Shown piece by piece: positions 23,703 to 32,084 of a DNA stretch of 64,000 nucleotides (the first letter of the stretch is position 1; every line of letters begins with the position of its first letter). Made by a program: the position numbers and the translations under genes. A model generated the notes under the pieces. It was not told the DNA's origin, made no database searches, and worked only from the letters and a program-made list of their open reading frames with translations. Location of the stretch: the NCBI GenBank assembly GCA_036504595.1, contig DASXUX010000044.1, positions 62,001 to 126,000 on the forward strand. The letters are read 5' to 3'. The DNA is from DASXUX01 sp036504595. GTDB taxonomy: Bacteria; Planctomycetota; SZUA-567; H5-PLA8.

Positions 23703-26096
23703 ATGATGAAGAGTACGATCGTCCTCTGTGCCCTCTGCGTTCTCTGTGGCGAGACGCTCCAAACTCTCGCGCTGGCTGGGGAACCTGTTCCGGTCGGCAA
23801 AGGTTCGTATGCATCCTCGCCGCCGCCGGGACAGATGATGGACAAGAAGCGCGATCTGGTCGATGAGACCGAGAAGCGGCAGCTCTACCTGGTCAAAGAC
23901 GACGGCGCGCCGATCCCGAGCAACAAGTGGTATCAGAACCTCATTTTCCAAAAGTACGGCACGGGCTTGTGGGCCATGCCGCACAAGGTGGACGCGACGG
24001 CCGAAGGCATCGAGATTTTCTACTCGACGAAATTCAGCGGCGACGGTTCGCGGATGATCGCGGAGTTTCCGCTGGTCGTCACGGGCAAGGACTTCAAGCC
24101 CGTTGATTCGCGCGCGAAGCAGTGGACGGACTGGACCGTCGCGTTCCGCATGTTCGAAAGCGACAACCGTTTTATGGACGTGACGCTGGGCGAAGGCATG
24201 CCGGCGGTGTGGTGCGAGTTCACCGGCGTGCAGCCCGTCATTGCGTTTGGCGGGAACAACGGCAAAGGCACGCGCGGCAAGATCCCGCCGAAGTTCTTCG
24301 ATCTAACTGGAAAAGCAGCTTCGCTGCCGACGACAGGCGACGCGGTGGGCATTACGTACGATGGAAGAAGCTACGCCGTCTTTGCGCCGGACGGAACGAA
24401 GTTCGAGCAAAGCGGAAGCGACATCGGCGTGACGTTTTCGGGCAAAGCCGCATTCCTCGTCATCTGCGTTTTGCCGGCAGAGAAGGACATCGCCGCGTTC
24501 CACCCGCACGCGTTCGCGATTCCGCGCGACACAAAACTTTCGTGGAACTACGACCGCTCCGCGGGGACGATTACCACGACGTGGAAGGTCGCTACAGAGG
24601 CGCTGAAAGGCGCGGGCAAGAGCGTCATTCAGGGCTGGTTGCCGCACCAGTGGCGCGACAACACGAGCAAGCTCGATTTCAACGGCATCAACTATGCGAC
24701 GATCCGCGGCCCGATGAAGTGCGCGGCCGGCGAAGAATTCACCATCTGCCAGCCGTTCAATGGCATCCTTCCGAATTTGCCGGCGCCGACGAAGGCAAAG
24801 AGCTACGACGGCGAGCGCGTAAAGACGCTGCTTGCGCAGCATTTTACTGACACGAAGAAGAAGATGGCCGCCGACACGTACTGGGGCGGCAAGGATCTGG
24901 AGCGCTACGCTCAGGCCGCGTTCATCGCCGCACAGACGAAGGATCCCTCGTACGAGACGATTGTCGGCAAGCTGCGCGCCGAACTGGAGAACTGGCTGAC
25001 GTACACGCCGGGCGAAAAGGATCATTTCTTCGCGTACTACCCGCGGCGCAAAGGGCTCGTCGGCTTCAATGCGTCGTATGGTTCGGAGCACTTCACCGAT
25101 CATCATTTCCATTACGGCTACTTCGTGTACGCCTCGGGATTGCTGAGCCAACTCCAGCCGGACTTCGCAGTGCAGTACGGCGAGATGGCTCGGCTGATCG
25201 CGCGCCAGTACGCGAACTACGACCGCAAGGACCAGCGCTTCCCGTTCTTCCGCACCTTCGACATTTGGCGCGGACATTCCTTCGCCGACGGCAATGGTTT
25301 TCCCGACGGAAACAATCAGGAATCGACCGGCGAAGCGGTCAACAGTTGGGCGGGGATGATTCTGCTCGGCGAAGCGCTGAGCGACCCGGAGCTGACCGCC
25401 GCGGGCGTGATGGGCTATTCGTTCGAGAGCCGCTCGAACTTGGAATACTGGTTCGGCCCGCACGGCGACGTTTTTCCTCCCACCTATCAGCACAAGGCCT
25501 GCGGCATGATCTGGTGCAACAGCGTCGTGTGGGGCACGTGGTTCACAGGCGACCCGGCGTGGATTCTGGGCATCCAATGGATTCCGAGCGGACCGCACGC
25601 GGCGTTCTACGACCACGACCGCTCCTTTATTAAGAAGGCCTACGCCGACTGGCAGCGCGAGCAGCTTGCGTTTGAAGAGCGCGAGTCGAAAAACCCGAAG
25701 TACGTCAAAAAAGCGGCTGACATCAAATCGCGCGGCGGGGAACTCGGCAGCTACCATCTCGGCTTCGTGATGCACGCCGATGCGCCGTGGGCGGTCGCAG
25801 AAATCGACAAGCTCTGGGCCGAACCCGGCGACAAGGTCGCTCACGACCCGTGGATGGCGAACATCTACTACCAGGCCAACGCGCTGTGCGAGTTGGGGCG
25901 AGCGGACTTTTCCTGCCACGGCAGCAGCCCGACATCGATGGTCTACGCGAACGAGGCGACCAAGGCGCGCACGTTCATCGCCTGGAATCCGACAGCCAAG
26001 GCGCAGACGGTGCAGTTCTTTGAGGCCGGCAAGCCGCTCGGCAAAATGGACGTCGCGCCACACAGCATCGCGAGCACGGCGGCGCTGAATCCGTAA
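23703..26096 (+). CDS. Secreted endo-beta-1,3-glucanase (GH81)
   Basis: 797 residues. Landmarks of GH81 are PIPSNKWYQNLIFQKYG near the N-terminus, DHHFHYGYFVYASGLL in the catalytic region (the DHHFHYG Asp) and GHSFADGNGFPDGNNQESTG followed by EAVNSWAGM, which holds the family Glu residues. The enzyme should hydrolyse laminarin-type beta-1,3-glucan outside the cytoplasm. The signal peptide is odd: IVLCALCVLCGETLQTLALA is encoded by a heptamer array of the CTCTG type (23721-23756), with Cys and Leu at regular spacing. Translated GH81 homology starts only after residue ~30. Long frames on the opposite strand are shadows. Confidence 0.88.
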   Translation: MMKSTIVLCALCVLCGETLQTLALAGEPVPVGKGSYASSPPPGQMMDKKRDLVDETEKRQLYLVKDDGAPIPSNKWYQNLIFQKYGTGLWAMPHKVDATAEGIEIFYSTKFSGDGSRMIAEFPLVVTGKDFKPVDSRAKQWTDWTVAFRMFESDNRFMDVTLGEGMPAVWCEFTGVQPVIAFGGNNGKGTRGKIPPKFFDLTGKAASLPTTGDAVGITYDGRSYAVFAPDGTKFEQSGSDIGVTFSGKAAFLVICVLPAEKDIAAFHPHAFAIPRDTKLSWNYDRSAGTITTTWKVATEALKGAGKSVIQGWLPHQWRDNTSKLDFNGINYATIRGPMKCAAGEEFTICQPFNGILPNLPAPTKAKSYDGERVKTLLAQHFTDTKKKMAADTYWGGKDLERYAQAAFIAAQTKDPSYETIVGKLRAELENWLTYTPGEKDHFFAYYPRRKGLVGFNASYGSEHFTDHHFHYGYFVYASGLLSQLQPDFAVQYGEMARLIARQYANYDRKDQRFPFFRTFDIWRGHSFADGNGFPDGNNQESTGEAVNSWAGMILLGEALSDPELTAAGVMGYSFESRSNLEYWFGPHGDVFPPTYQHKACGMIWCNSVVWGTWFTGDPAWILGIQWIPSGPHAAFYDHDRSFIKKAYADWQREQLAFEERESKNPKYVKKAADIKSRGGELGSYHLGFVMHADAPWAVAEIDKLWAEPGDKVAHDPWMANIYYQANALCELGRADFSCHGSSPTSMVYANEATKARTFIAWNPTAKAQTVQFFEAGKPLGKMDVAPHSIASTAALNP
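23721..23756 (+). repeat. Heptamer array encoding the GH81 signal peptide core
   Basis: CCTCTGT, GCCCTCT, GCGTTCT, CTGTGGC units match, in complement, the intergenic arrays at 20778, 33556 and 37562. They are translated as IVLCALCVLCGET. Confidence 0.7.
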
Positions 26097-26169
26097 GAAA
26101 AATTCGCAAAAAACCATGTCCCGGCGTCCTACTTGGTGGGAATTACCCTCTGAGAAAGCGAGGTTGCCG

Positions 26170-27777
26170 ATGACTGTCGCGGCCATGGAATGCGACTCAG
26201 CCACCTGCACGATGAGCACCGTTACTGCGTTGCAGCGATTAGCTCAAGCACGCGACGCCGAAGCCTGGTCGGCCATCATCGCCGCTCATGGTGCGCGCAT
26301 CCTGCAGATGGCGCGGCGCATCTCGCCCGATGAGGCGCTCTGCGAGGACATTTGCCAGGAAACGCTGCTGCAGATTCGCGAGCACGCCGGAGCGTTCCGG
26401 GCGCCGCGGCCGCCTTGCGATGCCGAAGCTTCCGCCGGAGGGTGGATCATGCGCATCACGTGTTGCACCGCCTTTAAGTTTCTTCGCCAACGTGGGCGGT
26501 CCAGCCGCCGCGAAGCCACCGCCGCGGGATTCGTCCAGATGGCTGCGCCCGCGGCCGTTGAAACTGCGATGAGCCAGGAACAGCTCGCGCTGCTGCGCCA
26601 GGAGGTGGAGCAGCTTCCCGAATCGCTGCGCTTGCCGCTGTGCCTGCACTACTACGGCGGGATGGAATACCCGGAAGTCGCCGAAACGCTCTCGTGCTCC
26701 AGCGACGCCGCTAAAAAGCGCGTGCAGCGCGGCGTCGAACGCCTGCGTTCGCGCATGGCCGCTCTTGGAGTTCTGGCGGGCATCGGTGTAATCAGCAGTG
26801 GGCTGGCGGGCGGAAGTGCGCACGCGGCGGAAGGTTCTCTTTCAGCAAATACGCTCGTTCTCGACGCTCAGCGCCAGGCCGCGTGGCAGGCGCTTTTAAG
26901 CAGTCCGGCGGCTCCAACATTGACCGGCGTCGCCGTTATCGGAGGTGGAGTGTTTATGGCGAAGAAAATTGCGTTGGGCGTCGCAGCGCTGCTGCTGCTG
27001 AGCAGTGTCGCGGTGGAAGGAGTGCGAATCCATTCGCTGCGCCAGGAATTGAACCAGAGCAACGCGGCCGCTCAGCAGGCCCGCCAACGTTCCGCCGAAC
27101 TCGAAAAGCAGCTCGCCGCGGCGCGCGGCGATCTCACCGCTTTGCAGCAGCAGGCGGAGCTTACGAAAAATGACGCAGCGGAATTGCGCGCCAAACTGGC
27201 GGAGGCACAAAAGCAGCAGCCAAACCTTTCGAGCTTCCCGATCGTGCGCCATTTCGCGCACAACGTCGATCCCAAGCAAATGGAAGAGTTAGCCAAAAAT
27301 GTCGGGCCCCAGGTGCAGGAGATGCTGAAGCAACTGGGCCAGCCGGGGCAGAACATGGCGATCACGTTGCCGAAGATCACATTCAAGGCCTCCGGCGCCG
27401 AGAAACTTGGCGACCCTAAGACCGCTGCCGAGAAAAAAGACGGAGCAAAGCCCGAGGCTGGAGTCCAGGCTAACGCCGGCGCCGTCAAGGCAGGGCCCGA
27501 TGGCACGTTCGAGATTGCGTTGCCTCAGGGAGACGGCGCGGCTGGTGACCATTTCGTTGTAAAACTGGATGGCGCGGATCCGCAAGTCAACGGGATCATC
27601 ACACAGGTTCTGAAAAACGCCGATGGTGTCGTCGAGAAGAAAATCGATCTGGGCAACGGCAACATCACGATTCAGATCGGCGGCGGCATGGTCGGCGGAG
27701 CCGTAATCGGCGATCCGGGCAAAACGGAGAAGCCCAAGACTCCGCCACCGCCGCCGGAGAAAGCCGGAGAGTTCTAA
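26170..27777 (+). CDS. ECF sigma factor fused to membrane-anchored coiled-coil extension
   Basis: 535 residues from ATG 26170 (GCGAGG 6 bases upstream; ATG 26116 has no ribosome site). Region 2 (about 15-105) has EDICQETLLQIREH. Region 4 (about 130-200) has LRQEVEQLPESLRLPLCLHY and YPEVAETLSCSSDAAKKRVQ, a helix-turn-helix. After it come two hydrophobic stretches, ALGVLAGIGVISSGLAGG and KKIALGVAALLLLSSVAV, then a coiled coil (RQELNQSNAAAQQARQRSAE onward), a Gln/Leu-rich region and a Gly-rich, Pro-ended tail. C-terminal extensions of this kind may tether the sigma factor or sense envelope stress without a separate anti-sigma. An internal ATG at 26956 has a strong GGAGGTGGAG site and could yield the membrane part alone. 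Confidence 0.78.
   Translation: MTVAAMECDSATCTMSTVTALQRLAQARDAEAWSAIIAAHGARILQMARRISPDEALCEDICQETLLQIREHAGAFRAPRPPCDAEASAGGWIMRITCCTAFKFLRQRGRSSRREATAAGFVQMAAPAAVETAMSQEQLALLRQEVEQLPESLRLPLCLHYYGGMEYPEVAETLSCSSDAAKKRVQRGVERLRSRMAALGVLAGIGVISSGLAGGSAHAAEGSLSANTLVLDAQRQAAWQALLSSPAAPTLTGVAVIGGGVFMAKKIALGVAALLLLSSVAVEGVRIHSLRQELNQSNAAAQQARQRSAELEKQLAAARGDLTALQQQAELTKNDAAELRAKLAEAQKQQPNLSSFPIVRHFAHNVDPKQMEELAKNVGPQVQEMLKQLGQPGQNMAITLPKITFKASGAEKLGDPKTAAEKKDGAKPEAGVQANAGAVKAGPDGTFEIALPQGDGAAGDHFVVKLDGADPQVNGIITQVLKNADGVVEKKIDLGNGNITIQIGGGMVGGAVIGDPGKTEKPKTPPPPPEKAGEF
26941..26958 (+). promoter_or_regulatory. Strong internal ribosome-binding site and ATG within the sigma fusion
   Basis: GGAGGTGGAG at 26941-26950 lies 5 bases before an in-frame ATG at 26956 that begins MAKKIALGVAALLLLSSVAV. 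It could make a separate 273-residue membrane-anchored protein. It is also readable as the codons for IGGGVF, so chance is possible. Confidence 0.5.
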
Positions 27778-27782
27778 CGAGT

Positions 27783-27866
27783 GCGGATTGCAGATTGTCG
27801 TGCGAGGGCGGCCTTCGGGTCGCCCGTTTCGTTGAATTGCGGATTGCGGATTGCGGATTGCGGAAT
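27783..27866 (+). repeat. Heptamer array (unit GCGGATT)
   Basis: A single GCGGATTGCAGATTG at 27783-27797 and a tight run of GCGGATT units at 27838-27861 lie between the sigma-fusion stop and trmB. Confidence 0.8.
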
Positions 27867-27930
27867 GAAAATGGCGCGTCGTGTTGGTGGTTTCTTGTTT
27901 CATTGATCTGATCGTCGGAGTTGTTTGTAA

Positions 27931-28578
27931 ATGACAGACAAGCCTGAGGGCGTTGGCGCTGCGCCAACCAATCCAAAATCCAAAATCCAAAATCCAAAAT
28001 CGGAACTTCCTCCGCTCGCTGAACTCGGCGAGCCCGCTGATTGGCGGCGCGTGTACGGGCGGTTGGCGCCGCTGGTGGTGGAGATCGGCTGCGGCGGCGG
28101 GCGCACGATCATCGGCATGGCCGCGGCGCATCCGGACTGGGACTGTCTGGCGATCGAACAGGCCGGCGAGTACTACAACATCCTTCACGAACGAGCCGAA
28201 AAACGCGCGCTGCCGAACCTGCGCGTGGCGCGCATCGACGCAGCGTATCTGGTCAATCGGTTCTTTGCGGATTCATGCGTCGCGCAGTATCACATTTATT
28301 TTCCTGATCCGTGGCCGAAAAAACGCCATCACAAGCGGCGGCTGTTCAAAGAAGAGTTCTGCCGTGATTTGCGCCGGACGCTCGCGCCCGACGGCATTTT
28401 GTACTTCGCGACCGACCATCAGGACTATTTCGTCGAACTGCTCCCTCTGCTGCGCGCAACGCTGAAGGTTACGGAGCATCCCGAACCCTGGCCGGACGCT
28501 CCGGAAGGCCGCACGAACTACGAGGTGAAGTACCTGCGCGAAGGCCGGCCGATCTATCGGCTCATCGCGACGCGGTAA
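27931..28578 (+). CDS. trmB: tRNA (guanine-N7-)-methyltransferase TrmB
   Basis: 215 residues. The SAM-binding strand VVEIGCGGGRTIIGMAAAHP, the IDA(A) segment RIDAAYLVNRFF and the family signature YFPDPWPKKRHHKRR, followed by ATDHQDYF, identify TrmB, which forms m7G46 in tRNA variable loops. The N-terminus (about residues 13-27, NPKSKIQNPKSKIQ-type) is the translation of a heptamer array and precedes the conserved domain; no better-placed ATG exists between it and the domain. Either translation runs through the repeat or an unusual downstream start is used. It stands alone between the sigma fusion and GH127. Confidence 0.9.
   Translation: MTDKPEGVGAAPTNPKSKIQNPKSELPPLAELGEPADWRRVYGRLAPLVVEIGCGGGRTIIGMAAAHPDWDCLAIEQAGEYYNILHERAEKRALPNLRVARIDAAYLVNRFFADSCVAQYHIYFPDPWPKKRHHKRRLFKEEFCRDLRRTLAPDGILYFATDHQDYFVELLPLLRATLKVTEHPEPWPDAPEGRTNYEVKYLREGRPIYRLIATR
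27968..28003 (+). repeat. Heptamer array (unit ATCCAAA) inside trmB
   Basis: Four to five ATCCAAA units are read in frame. Because 7 and 3 share no factor, the encoded peptide has a 7-residue period (NPKSKIQ). Confidence 0.85.
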
Positions 28579-28586
28579 AGCGGTGC

Positions 28587-28624
28587 CACGCTTGTGTTCG
28601 CGCCTTGGCGCGGACTCAAGCGTG
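28587..28624 (+). terminator. Hairpin after trmB
   Basis: Inner perfect arms CGCGCC (28599-28604) and GGCGCG (28607-28612) with outer CACGCTTG/CAAGCGTG arms (28587-28594, 28617-28624). It starts 9 bases after the trmB stop. No clear T-tract follows. Confidence 0.5.
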
Positions 28625-28744
28625 CCGATCGTTGCATGCGCGGCTTATCTCCACGACCGCCCGCTCCACTTTCAGATTGACTTCCGCGGAGCTGGCAGCT
28701 AGGCTTTGCTAAAACGTTTTAGCTGCCTTCCGGAGGAGAAATCC

Positions 28745-31099
28745 ATGTCGCGCTTTCAACGCTGCGCTTGCGTGATCGTAACCGTGTCTGCACTGGCGGA
28801 AGCGAGTGTCTTCGCGGCGGAGATCGTTCCGTACAAAGTGCCTGAGAAGATGCCGGACGTGCTGCAGTTGCTCAGTCCGGCGGACGTGAAGCTGGAAGGC
28901 TACCTGGGCACGCGCGTGAGCAACAGCGAGAAGAACCGGCTGCTGGTGGTCAACGAAGAAGAGTTGCTCGCTGGGTTCCGCAAGCGTCCCGGCAAGCAAG
29001 CGTGGATTGGCGAGCACGTCGGTAAGTTCCTGCACGCGGCGACGCTGGCGTGGGTCAACACGAACGACGCCGAACTGCGCGCGAAGATCGACCGCGTCGC
29101 GAGCGAGCTGATCAAGACGCAAGACGCCGACGGCTACATGGGCACGTACGCGCCCGAGAAAAAATGGACAAGCTGGGACGTGTGGTGCCACAAGTACGAT
29201 CTCCTCGGGCTGCTCACCTATTATCAGTTCACCGGAAATGCACCGGCGCTTGAGGCATCGCGCAAAATTGGCGATCTGCTGATCAACACGTTTGGCCCGG
29301 GCAAGCGTAGCATTATCAAAGCGGGCGAGCATGTCGGGATGGCGGCGACGAGCGTCCTTGAACCGGTCGTGCAGCTTTACCGCTTCACCGCTGAAGAGAA
29401 GTATCTCGATTTTGCGAAGTACATCATCGCGTCGTGGGAAGAGCCCGGCGGACCGAACGTGCTGAAGACGCTGACCGACGTGAAAGCCGTGAACAAGACC
29501 GCGAACGGCAAAGCATACGAGATGCTCTCCAATCTGGTCGGCCTGTGCGAACTGGCGCGCGTGACCGGCGACAAGCAATACCTGACGCCGTGCCTCAACG
29601 CGTGGGAAGACATCGTCGCGCATCAGCTTTACATCACCGGTTCGTGCAGCCGCGGCGAGCACTTCGGCCCCGATTACGATCTGCCCAACATCGCCAAAGC
29701 CAACGTTGGCGAAACGTGCGTGACGACCACGTGGATTCAGCTCAATCTGCAGCTTTTGCGGCTGACCGGTCTGGCGCGTTACGGCGATGAGCTTGAGCGC
29801 AGCTACCTCAATCACCTCTCTTCAGCGCAGCTTCCGGACGGCTCGAAGTGGTGCTACTACACGTCGCTCGTCGGAACCAAGCCCTACGGCAACAGCACGA
29901 ATTGCTGTCTCTCGAGCGGTCCGCGCGCGATGGCGCTGGCACCGCAGGCCGCGTATCTGAAGTATCAAACTAAAGAAGGCGTTGACGGCGTCATCGTGAA
30001 CTTCTTCGAGACCTCGAAAGTGACGATGAAGCTTGGCGGGCAGAACGTGACGATCGAGCAGAAGACCGACTTCCCACTAAAGGGCAGCAGCGTGATCACG
30101 CTGAAAATGGACGCGCCGGTGCAGTTCGACCTAAAGGTACGTGCACCGAAATGGAGCGACCCGTTGGGCCTGAGATTGCATGTCAGCGACCCTGACTTCA
30201 CCGTTGCTGCTGACGCCGGGGACTGGTCGGTTCTTCCAGCGCATCAATGGAAGAACGGCGACCAGATCACACTGACCTTCAGCCTGGCCACCAAACTCGT
30301 CCCCGGCGAGCATGGCAACGCGGGCAAGGCGGCGCTGACATGGGGCCCGATCGTCCTCGCGCATGACGCCAAGCAAAATCCGGGGCAGCCGTCGGCGGCG
30401 CAGTTGGCGCTGGCGCTGGAACCGGTGAAGGCGGCGGAGTTGAAGCCGGTAGCGCCGGCGTCCCTGCCGGCCGGAGTAGATGCCGCGACCGCCCTCGCTT
30501 TCGAGGTCCCCATGCGCGGCGCGGGGGACGCTCAGCCGAAAAACGCGAAGCTGGTGCCCTTTGCCGTCGCGGGTGCAGACGGCGGATACTTCCAGGTCTG
30601 GCTGCATTGGTCGGTGGAGAAGCTTCCCGCGCCGTCGCTGTTGATGGACGGCAAAGAGAAGCGTTCGCGCGCGGGGAATATGCAAGGATCGATTAACGAC
30701 GGCGACGTGGCCACGATCGCTTGCACATTCAACGGCAAGGCTGCTGAGCAGGATTGGTACTCGGTTGAACTCGATCAGCCGGCGACGTTCAAGCGCGTTG
30801 TCTTTGCGCACGGAAAATCGTTCCACGACGGCGGCTGGTTCGATGCTTCGGCCGGCAAGCCGCAGATTCAGGTGCGGCGCGAAAAAGGCGGCGAGTGGGA
30901 GAAGGTTGGAGAGCTGGCCGACTATCCCGCGACGACGGCCGCCGACGCAAAAGGCTTGCAGGACGGCCAGATCTTCACGCTGAAGTTGAATGAAGCGATC
31001 AAAGCTGTGGGCGTGCGGATTACCGGCAAACCGGCCAGCGGGGACGGGCCGCAGCAGGCGTTTTCCTCGTGCGCGGAATTGCAGGCGTTCGCGGAGTGA
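28745..31099 (+). CDS. Secreted GH127 beta-L-arabinofuranosidase-like enzyme
   Basis: 784 residues from ATG 28745, preceded by GGAGGAGAA. The signal peptide is CACVIVTVSALAEASVFAAE. The (alpha/alpha)6 catalytic region contains the zinc-thiolate site of GH127: Glu323-Thr-Cys325 (VGETCVTTTW) and Cys387-Cys388 (NCCLSSGPRA). These correspond to Glu338, Cys340, Cys417 (nucleophile) and Cys418 of HypBA1, so catalysis is likely. QDADGYMGTYAP and WDVWCHKYDLLGL are family landmarks. A C-terminal beta region (about 620-780) resembles a discoidin-like module. Predicted to release beta-L-arabinofuranose from plant glycans outside the cytoplasm. It is followed by a small HicB-like gene. Confidence 0.85.
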   Translation: MSRFQRCACVIVTVSALAEASVFAAEIVPYKVPEKMPDVLQLLSPADVKLEGYLGTRVSNSEKNRLLVVNEEELLAGFRKRPGKQAWIGEHVGKFLHAATLAWVNTNDAELRAKIDRVASELIKTQDADGYMGTYAPEKKWTSWDVWCHKYDLLGLLTYYQFTGNAPALEASRKIGDLLINTFGPGKRSIIKAGEHVGMAATSVLEPVVQLYRFTAEEKYLDFAKYIIASWEEPGGPNVLKTLTDVKAVNKTANGKAYEMLSNLVGLCELARVTGDKQYLTPCLNAWEDIVAHQLYITGSCSRGEHFGPDYDLPNIAKANVGETCVTTTWIQLNLQLLRLTGLARYGDELERSYLNHLSSAQLPDGSKWCYYTSLVGTKPYGNSTNCCLSSGPRAMALAPQAAYLKYQTKEGVDGVIVNFFETSKVTMKLGGQNVTIEQKTDFPLKGSSVITLKMDAPVQFDLKVRAPKWSDPLGLRLHVSDPDFTVAADAGDWSVLPAHQWKNGDQITLTFSLATKLVPGEHGNAGKAALTWGPIVLAHDAKQNPGQPSAAQLALALEPVKAAELKPVAPASLPAGVDAATALAFEVPMRGAGDAQPKNAKLVPFAVAGADGGYFQVWLHWSVEKLPAPSLLMDGKEKRSRAGNMQGSINDGDVATIACTFNGKAAEQDWYSVELDQPATFKRVVFAHGKSFHDGGWFDASAGKPQIQVRREKGGEWEKVGELADYPATTAADAKGLQDGQIFTLKLNEAIKAVGVRITGKPASGDGPQQAFSSCAELQAFAE

Positions 31100-31156
31100 T
31101 CCGGTTTGCCTGTCGCTCAAGAAGATGATAGATTCATGGCATAGAAGGGCGAGGCG

Positions 31157-31348
31157 ATGACCGAGATTATTTTTCAGATTGAAGAAGATGCGGTGGATGG
31201 CGGCTACGTCGCGCAGGCGCTGGGGCATGGAATCACGACCGAAGCGGAATCCATCCCGGATCTCAAGAAGATGATCCTGGATGCCATCCGTTGTCATTTC
31301 GACCGGCCGGAAGAGCGGCCAAAGGTCGTTTGGCTGCGCTCGGCCTAA
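31157..31348 (+). CDS. Small HicB-like protein (63 aa)
   Basis: 63 residues, MTEIIFQIEEDAVDGGYVAQ, with GHGITTEAESIPDLKKMILD and CHFDRPEERPKV. This is the single-domain HicB-like family (EEDxEGGYVAxALGHxI...LCHF) often mis-named 2-oxoisovalerate dehydrogenase. HicB proteins usually bind HicA toxins, but no HicA is next to it. Its 3' end overlaps by 4 bases the convergent DUF5615 gene. GGGCGAGG precedes the ATG. Confidence 0.7.
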   Translation: MTEIIFQIEEDAVDGGYVAQALGHGITTEAESIPDLKKMILDAIRCHFDRPEERPKVVWLRSA

Positions 31349-31704
31349 TCAGGGCGCCGAACGCGAATCCGATCTTCATCTACGACCGCCAGGCATCGGG
31401 CAAATGCGCTCAGGTCTGCCGAGCGTGCGAACTCGCGAACAAAACCTGCGACAGACAGTGCGCCCTTGCTTTTCGGGCGGAAGAGAACGATTCCGGGGTG
31501 CGAGCCTGGCGGGTATTTCTTGATGTTGGCGAGATCAAGATCAAGGGTGAATAGCATTCGGCCTTCGCGTTTGGCGGCTTCGAAGATCACATCGTCAGGC
31601 TGAGACAGAAGTCCTTCGCTCCACGCGCTCTGCACGTCATGGCCGAGTGCTGCCAGATCCGGCGCCAAATGACGGGAGATGTTCTCGTCTAGTTTGAGCT
31701 TCAC
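31345..31704 (-). CDS. DUF5615 PIN-like protein (putative toxin)
   Basis: 119 residues from GTG 31704. The N-terminal MKLKLDENISRHLAPDLAAL and the later SQPDDVIFEAAKREGRMLFT and TLDLDLANIKKYPPGSHPGI match the DUF5615 (Mut7-C/PIN-like) family, whose acidic residues form a putative nuclease site (D6 E7, D38 D39, D54 D56). Its GTG overlaps the stop of the DUF433 gene (GTGA), so the pair is translationally coupled. It is thought to form a VapBC-like toxin-antitoxin pair; experimental support is limited. Confidence 0.78.
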   Translation of the reverse strand: MKLKLDENISRHLAPDLAALGHDVQSAWSEGLLSQPDDVIFEAAKREGRMLFTLDLDLANIKKYPPGSHPGIVLFRPKSKGALSVAGFVREFARSADLSAFARCLAVVDEDRIRVRRPD

Positions 31705-31934
31705 ACGGCAACCTTGAAGGTGTTCTCTTGCGCCAGCAGCGCACCATAGGCCAGCGCCGCACGGATATCGTCCAGCTTCAGGTTCGGGAAATGATCGATG
31801 ATTTGCTCGGGCGTCAGATTCTCGGACAAGCTATCCAGAATGATCGATACATAGATGCGCGTTCCGCGAACGACAGGTTTTCCACCGCAAATGCGCGGAT
31901 CGACGACGACGCGTTCAAGCAGCTCTTTGTTCAT
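31701..31934 (-). CDS. DUF433 protein (putative antitoxin)
   Basis: 77 residues from ATG 31934: ELLERVVVDPRICGGKPVVR, GTRIYVSIILDSLSENLTPE and a C-terminal helix-turn-helix-like segment. This is the DUF433 family, commonly upstream of DUF5615 toxins. It begins the two-gene unit and ends in the overlap with DUF5615. No palindromic operator is obvious upstream, although the 150 bases before it are AT-richer. A 616-codon frame that extends upstream through the GH4 gene is a shadow. Confidence 0.8.
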   Translation of the reverse strand: MNKELLERVVVDPRICGGKPVVRGTRIYVSIILDSLSENLTPEQIIDHFPNLKLDDIRAALAYGALLAQENTFKVAV

Positions 31935-32084
31935 ATTTCGCTGTCTCCAACCGCAATATACCTCCATGTTCCGAAGAAAACAATATTGCGTGTTTTCTCG
32001 CTTGTCCCGCGCCCGCGGCCTCCAGTAAAACGTCCGGTCTGTGGTTTCTATGACCTGGGGCAAATCGTCGGGAGGGACTGAAGC

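Noticed and set aside
24303..26219. 638-codon frame antisense to the GH81 gene
   Set aside because: GH81 motifs on the plus strand are unmistakable; the antisense frame is composition-driven.
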